From positions 596,501-660,500 of the forward strand of contig NZ_CP069811.1 of assembly GCF_016894385.1 (NCBI RefSeq): 64,000 bases of DNA, written 5' to 3'. Shown piece after piece: positions 60,650-64,000 of this stretch; positions within the stretch are counted from its first letter, which is position 1; each line of letters begins with the position of its first letter. The notes below the pieces were generated by a model that was not told the DNA's origin, made no database searches, and saw only the letters and a list, made by a program, of their open reading frames with translations. A program made the position numbers and the translations under genes. Source of the DNA: Cupriavidus oxalaticus. Its GTDB lineage: Bacteria; Pseudomonadota; Gammaproteobacteria; Burkholderiales; Burkholderiaceae.

Positions 60650-61606
60650 ATGAGTGCCCACCAGTCCCTGACCCTGCGCGTCCAGGCCATGCGTTATGAA
60701 GCGCGCGGCGTGGTCAGCATCGAACTGCAAGATCCCGAAGGCAAGGCCCTGCCCGAGTACAGCCCGGGCGCCCATATCGACCTGCACCTGGGCAACGGCC
60801 TGGTGCGCAGCTACTCGCTGTGCGGCGCGCCGGAAGCGCGCAACCGCTACACCGTGGGCGTGCTGCTGGACCGCGGCAGCCGCGGCGGCTCGCGCTACGT
60901 GCACGAGCAGCTGCGCGTGGGCGCCACGCTGACCGTGGGTGCGCCGCGCAACAACTTCGAGCTGGACGAGAGCGCCGCGCACACCGTGCTGGTCGCCGGC
61001 GGCATCGGCGTCACGCCGATCGTCTGCATGGCGCGCCGGCTGGCGGAGCTGGGCAAGTCGTTCACGCTGATCTACTGCGCGCGTTCGCGTGCCGAGGCGG
61101 CATTCGCCGAACCGCTGTCGGCCTACGGCGACGCGGTGCGCTTCCACTTCGACGACGAAGCGGGCGCGCCGCCGGACCTGAAGGCAATGCTGGGCGGACA
61201 GGACGCGCAGACGCACTTCTATTGCTGCGGCCCCGGCCCGATGCTGAATGCGTTCGAGGCCGCGTGCGAGGCGCACGCCTACCCCAACGTCCATATCGAG
61301 CGCTTTGCCGCAGACCCGTCGACCGAGGCGGTGCAGGAAGGCGAATACGTGGTGCAGCTGTCGCGCACCGGCTCGCTGGTCAAGGTGCCGTCGGGCAAGT
61401 CGCTGCTCGATGCGCTGCTCGACTCCGGTGTGGAGGTCGAGTACAGCTGCCGCGAAGGCGTGTGCGGCTCGTGCGAGACCGCCGTGCTGGAAGGCTGCCC
61501 GGACCACCGCGACAGCGTGCTGAGCAACAGCGAGCGCGCCAGCAACAAGACCATGATGGTATGCGTGTCGGGGTGCAAGGGCAGCAAGCTGGTGCTGGAC
61601 TTGTAA
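60650..61606 (+). CDS. Phthalate dioxygenase reductase / VanB-type FMN- and [2Fe-2S]-reductase
   Basis: 318 residues from the ATG at 60650 (AAGGAAGC before it). Order of parts: FMN-binding domain with RSYSLCGAPE, NADH-binding domain with LVAGGIGVTPIVCMARRL and the CGPGPMLNAFE end, then a plant-type ferredoxin domain with CREGVCGSC and a fourth Cys in MMVCVSG. This is the one-protein electron donor for Rieske oxygenases and should serve the oxygenase at 51309. A KshA-like oxygenase elsewhere in the window also lacks a reductase. Confidence 0.94.
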   Translation: MSAHQSLTLRVQAMRYEARGVVSIELQDPEGKALPEYSPGAHIDLHLGNGLVRSYSLCGAPEARNRYTVGVLLDRGSRGGSRYVHEQLRVGATLTVGAPRNNFELDESAAHTVLVAGGIGVTPIVCMARRLAELGKSFTLIYCARSRAEAAFAEPLSAYGDAVRFHFDDEAGAPPDLKAMLGGQDAQTHFYCCGPGPMLNAFEAACEAHAYPNVHIERFAADPSTEAVQEGEYVVQLSRTGSLVKVPSGKSLLDALLDSGVEVEYSCREGVCGSCETAVLEGCPDHRDSVLSNSERASNKTMMVCVSGCKGSKLVLDL

Positions 61607-61640
61607 GCCCGCATAACAGCGCCAGAACACCGACGGTGTT

Positions 61641-61760
61641 CCCCTCTCCCCTCACGGGGAGAGGGTAGGGTGAGGGGTGGTTTAGCAAGGCACCACGCCG
61701 CTAGAGCCGCCGCCCCTCACCCCCGGCCCCTCTCCCGCAAGCGGGAGAGGGGAGCAAACC
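61641..61760. repeat. Head-to-head pair of dispersed palindromic repeats (CCCTCTCCCGC family)
   Basis: One copy at 61641-61680 (CCCCTCTCCCCTCACGGGGA core) and one inverted at 61711-61760 (CCTCTCCCGCAAGCGGGAGA core). It separates the reductase and transporter genes. Translating it in frame gives the PHPRPLSRKRERG peptide, a known sign of a repeat rather than a protein start. Confidence 0.8.
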
Positions 61761-61807
61761 TCCCGCATGCCGGGCAGTTCCCAGAATTCAACCGAGAAGT
61801 CTCCCCC

Positions 61808-63268
61808 GTGCTGACCCAAAGACAAGACGCAGCGTCCCCCGGCGCACCGGTGGCCGCCACCGCAGGTATCGTGACGACGGCCGACAGCGCCGGCCAGAGC
61901 GCCGCCACCACGCGCAGCGGCCCCGTCACGCGCGGCAATATCGTCGCCCGCATCGAACGCATGCCGGGCAACGCCATGCATATCCGCGCCCGGCTGCTGA
62001 TCGGCCTGGCCACCTTCTTCGATGGCTTCGACGTCATCGCCATTGCCGCCACGCTGCCGCTGCTGATCGCGCAGTGGTCGCTGACGCCGGTGCAGATCGG
62101 TGTCCTGATCGCGGCGCCGTCGGTCGGCCAGCTGGTCGGGGCGCTGCTGTTCCCGGGGCTGGCCGAGCGCTTCGGCCGGCTGCGCTCGATCGGCTGGAGC
62201 GCGGGCATCATCGGCCTGATGAGCATTGCCTGCGGCCTGGCGCCGTCGTTCGAGATCTTCCTGCTGCTGCGCATCGTGCAGGGCCTGGGCCTCGGCGGCG
62301 AGTTGCCGGTCGCCGCCACCTATATCAACGAAGTCACGCGCGCGCACGGCCGCGGGCGCTTCGTGCTGCTGTACGAGGTGGTGTTCCCGATCGGCCTGAT
62401 GGTGTCCAACGGCGTCGGTGCCTGGCTGGTGCCGCACTACGGCTGGGAGGTGATGTACTTCATCGGCGGCGTGCCGCTGGTGCTGTTCTTCATCCTGAAG
62501 CGCGTGATCCCCGAATCGCCGCGCTGGCTGGCCGAGAAGGGCCGCCTGGAAGAGGCCGACGCCGCGCTGCGTGCGTTCGAGGCGTGCGCGAAGGGCCCGC
62601 TGCCGCCGCCGCAGAATGCCGGCGCCTACGAACGCATGACCCAGCACCCGCGCCGGCGCGTGCGCGACCTGGTCGGCAAGGCCTACCTCGGCCGCACGAT
62701 GGCGGTGTGGATGCTGTGGGCCACCTGCGGCTTTATCCAGTACGGGCTGTCGACCTGGCTGCCGACGGTCTACAAGACCGTCTACGATGCGCCGCTGCAG
62801 CTGGCGCTGAATCTTGCTGCCGGCGCGTCAGTGCTTGGCGTGATCGGCTCGCTGGTATGCGCGATGATCGTCGACAAGGTCGGGCGCAAGCCGGTGATCA
62901 ATGTGTCGTTCCTCCTGTGCGCGCTGTCGCTGGTGCTGGCCGGCGTGTTCCACGCTTCGTCGGTCTATGTGGTGGCGACGTTCTGCGCGCTGGCAATGGG
63001 GTTCCTGGCCAGCGGCTTCATCACCGCCTATGTCTACACGCCGGAGCTGTACCCGACCAGCGTGCGGGCGATGGGCTGCGGGCTGGGCGGCGCCTGGCTG
63101 AAGCTGGCCGCGATCTTCGCGCCGGCGCTGATCGCCAGCACCATCGGCGGGGGCAACCTCAACGTGGCTTTCTTTGCGCTGGCCGTGGTGCCGGCGCTGG
63201 CGGCCATCACCGTGCACTTCCTTGGCATTGAAACCAAGGGACAGGTGCTGGAGGAACTGGAGGTCTGA
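61808..63268 (+). CDS. MFS transporter, aromatic acid:H+ symporter-like
   Basis: 486 residues if the GTG at 61808 is used; ATG codons upstream translate the repeat and are not credible, and a later Met at MPGNAMHIRARLLIGLA is an alternative. Twelve membrane spans: the first holds the family motif FFDGFDVIAIAATLPLLI, the 2-3 loop is GLAERFGRLRSIGW, and the 8-9 loop DKVGRKPV. The pattern fits AAHS/metabolite:H+ symporters that import aromatic acids. As the last gene of the cluster it is probably the importer of the pathway substrate. A terminator follows. Confidence 0.88.
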   Translation: MLTQRQDAASPGAPVAATAGIVTTADSAGQSAATTRSGPVTRGNIVARIERMPGNAMHIRARLLIGLATFFDGFDVIAIAATLPLLIAQWSLTPVQIGVLIAAPSVGQLVGALLFPGLAERFGRLRSIGWSAGIIGLMSIACGLAPSFEIFLLLRIVQGLGLGGELPVAATYINEVTRAHGRGRFVLLYEVVFPIGLMVSNGVGAWLVPHYGWEVMYFIGGVPLVLFFILKRVIPESPRWLAEKGRLEEADAALRAFEACAKGPLPPPQNAGAYERMTQHPRRRVRDLVGKAYLGRTMAVWMLWATCGFIQYGLSTWLPTVYKTVYDAPLQLALNLAAGASVLGVIGSLVCAMIVDKVGRKPVINVSFLLCALSLVLAGVFHASSVYVVATFCALAMGFLASGFITAYVYTPELYPTSVRAMGCGLGGAWLKLAAIFAPALIASTIGGGNLNVAFFALAVVPALAAITVHFLGIETKGQVLEELEV

Positions 63269-63299
63269 ACGGGCGCGTGCTCGTCCCGTTCATCTTTGC

Positions 63300-63330
63300 A
63301 GGCCGCGCCGGGATCCGGGGCGGCCTTTTT
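63300..63330 (+). terminator. Rho-independent terminator of the catabolic cluster
   Basis: AGGCCGC and GCGGCCT form a 7-bp stem around a GC-rich loop that can extend it, followed directly by TTTT and C. It lies 31 bp after the transporter stop codon. Confidence 0.8.
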
Positions 63331-63356
63331 CTATTGCTGTGCGAGCTGGCGCTGCA

Positions 63357-63872
63357 CTATCCCTGCGCCCGCAGCAGCTTGCGCAGCCCCAGGTAGACCG
63401 CCTCCCTTTCCTGCGGCGACAGCATCCGGATCACTTCCGCCTGCCCCTTGCGTGCCAGCGGCATCACCTGGTCGTGCAGCGTCGACCCGGCTTCGGTGAT
63501 GGCGCAGATCAGCTTCTTGCGCGGGGTGTTGCCGGCCGAGGTCAGCCGTACCAGCCCGCGGTCTTCCAGCAGCCGCAGCGTGCGGCTGACCAGCGCCTTG
63601 TCCGAGGTCGATTGCGTGACCAGCTCGGAGAAGGGCAGTTCTTTCGCATGCGCCAGCAGCGCCAGGATGCGCCACTCCGGCACGGTCAGGCCGAACTGCT
63701 CGGCGTAGGGCTTGGTGACCGTGCTGCGCAGCGCGGTCACCAGCTGGCTCAGCATGGTGGTCAGGAAGTTATCGACGGTCAGGCCATTGCCGGCCTCGTC
63801 GAGGTCGGTCCAGGGGCTGGCGGTCAGGTCTGGCGCGGGCTGGCCCTGGGCGGGCGCGGCGTCACGGGGCAT
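63357..63872 (-). CDS. MarR-family transcriptional regulator
   Basis: 171 residues. Winged helix-turn-helix of MarR type: VPEWRILALLAHAKELPFSELV, SDKALVSRTLRLLEDRGLVRLTS, KLICAITEAGSTLHDQVMPLA. The acidic N terminus (LDEAGNGLTVDNFLTTMLSQ) belongs to the dimerisation region. It is convergent with the MFS gene and its promoter faces the right edge of the window. It may regulate the catabolic cluster or genes beyond the edge. Confidence 0.9.
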   Translation of the reverse strand: MPRDAAPAQGQPAPDLTASPWTDLDEAGNGLTVDNFLTTMLSQLVTALRSTVTKPYAEQFGLTVPEWRILALLAHAKELPFSELVTQSTSDKALVSRTLRLLEDRGLVRLTSAGNTPRKKLICAITEAGSTLHDQVMPLARKGQAEVIRMLSPQEREAVYLGLRKLLRAQG

Positions 63873-64000
63873 GCGGTCCTCTTGTCTGGTGTCTGCCGGC
63901 CAGGTTTGTCCGGGCCGGTGGGCGGGCCAGATTGTCTCACAGGCGGCGGCGAGTCCGCCGCAAATGTCTCGACATTACCACTGTAAAAACAAAATAGGCA

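Noticed and set aside
61670..61807. ATG start of the MFS transporter at 61670
   Set aside because: The added N terminus is translated from a dispersed palindromic repeat (PHPRPLSRKRERG), which is present in non-coding DNA elsewhere.

Overview
The window looks like chromosomal or chromid DNA of a betaproteobacterium of the family Burkholderiaceae, most likely Cupriavidus. The pointers are high GC throughout, many Bug-type periplasmic binding proteins, CoA-dependent catabolic operons next to orphan regulators, and dispersed palindromic repeats of the kind common in that genus. This assignment rests on gene content and style, not on a database match.

Layout. 1-10.2 kb: the end of an Old Yellow Enzyme gene, a KshA-like Rieske oxygenase, a low-GC membrane-protein gene that looks acquired, a DUF1329 exported protein, an acyl-CoA dehydrogenase (ACAD) pair, and a divergent acyl-CoA ligase plus Bug protein. 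10.3-12.4 kb: an IS110-family (IS1111-type) insertion sequence sitting inside one copy of a roughly 300-bp repeat, with an uninterrupted inverted copy downstream. 13.2-18.8 kb (minus strand): ACAD, CoA-transferase, MmgE/PrpD protein, CitE-like lyase and MaoC-type hydratase, a set that fits itaconate or a related C5 dicarboxylate. 19-25.4 kb: small membrane proteins, a LysR gene divergent from an SDR/CoA-transferase pair, and an AraC regulator. 25.7-31.6 kb: Bug, acyl-CoA ligase, Bug, crotonase-fold protein, ACAD. 32.1-37.0 kb: the conserved prkA-DUF444-spoVR stress module. 37.1-40.8 kb: a second ACAD pair and a LuxR regulator. 41.2-49.3 kb: an MscS-type channel, SDR plus acyl-CoA ligase, a DUF421 protein, and a porin followed by a Bug protein.

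49.8-63.9 kb is one long plus-strand catabolic cluster: alpha/beta hydrolase, small HTH-like protein, Rieske oxygenase, SDR, cupin, IclR regulator, an SDR without the usual catalytic Tyr/Lys, ThDP-dependent enzyme, aspartate dehydrogenase-like protein, aldehyde dehydrogenase, extradiol ring-cleavage dioxygenase, VanB-type reductase and MFS importer, closed by a terminator and a MarR gene. Ring hydroxylation (Rieske plus reductase), ring cleavage (VOC dioxygenase) and aldehyde oxidation are all present, so an aromatic or heteroaromatic substrate is likely, but it cannot be named from sequence.

The two most interesting items are this cluster and the insertion sequence. The non-coding right end of the IS carries two loops whose sequences match its own insertion site and its own termini, with a CT core, as expected for a bridge (seeker) RNA.
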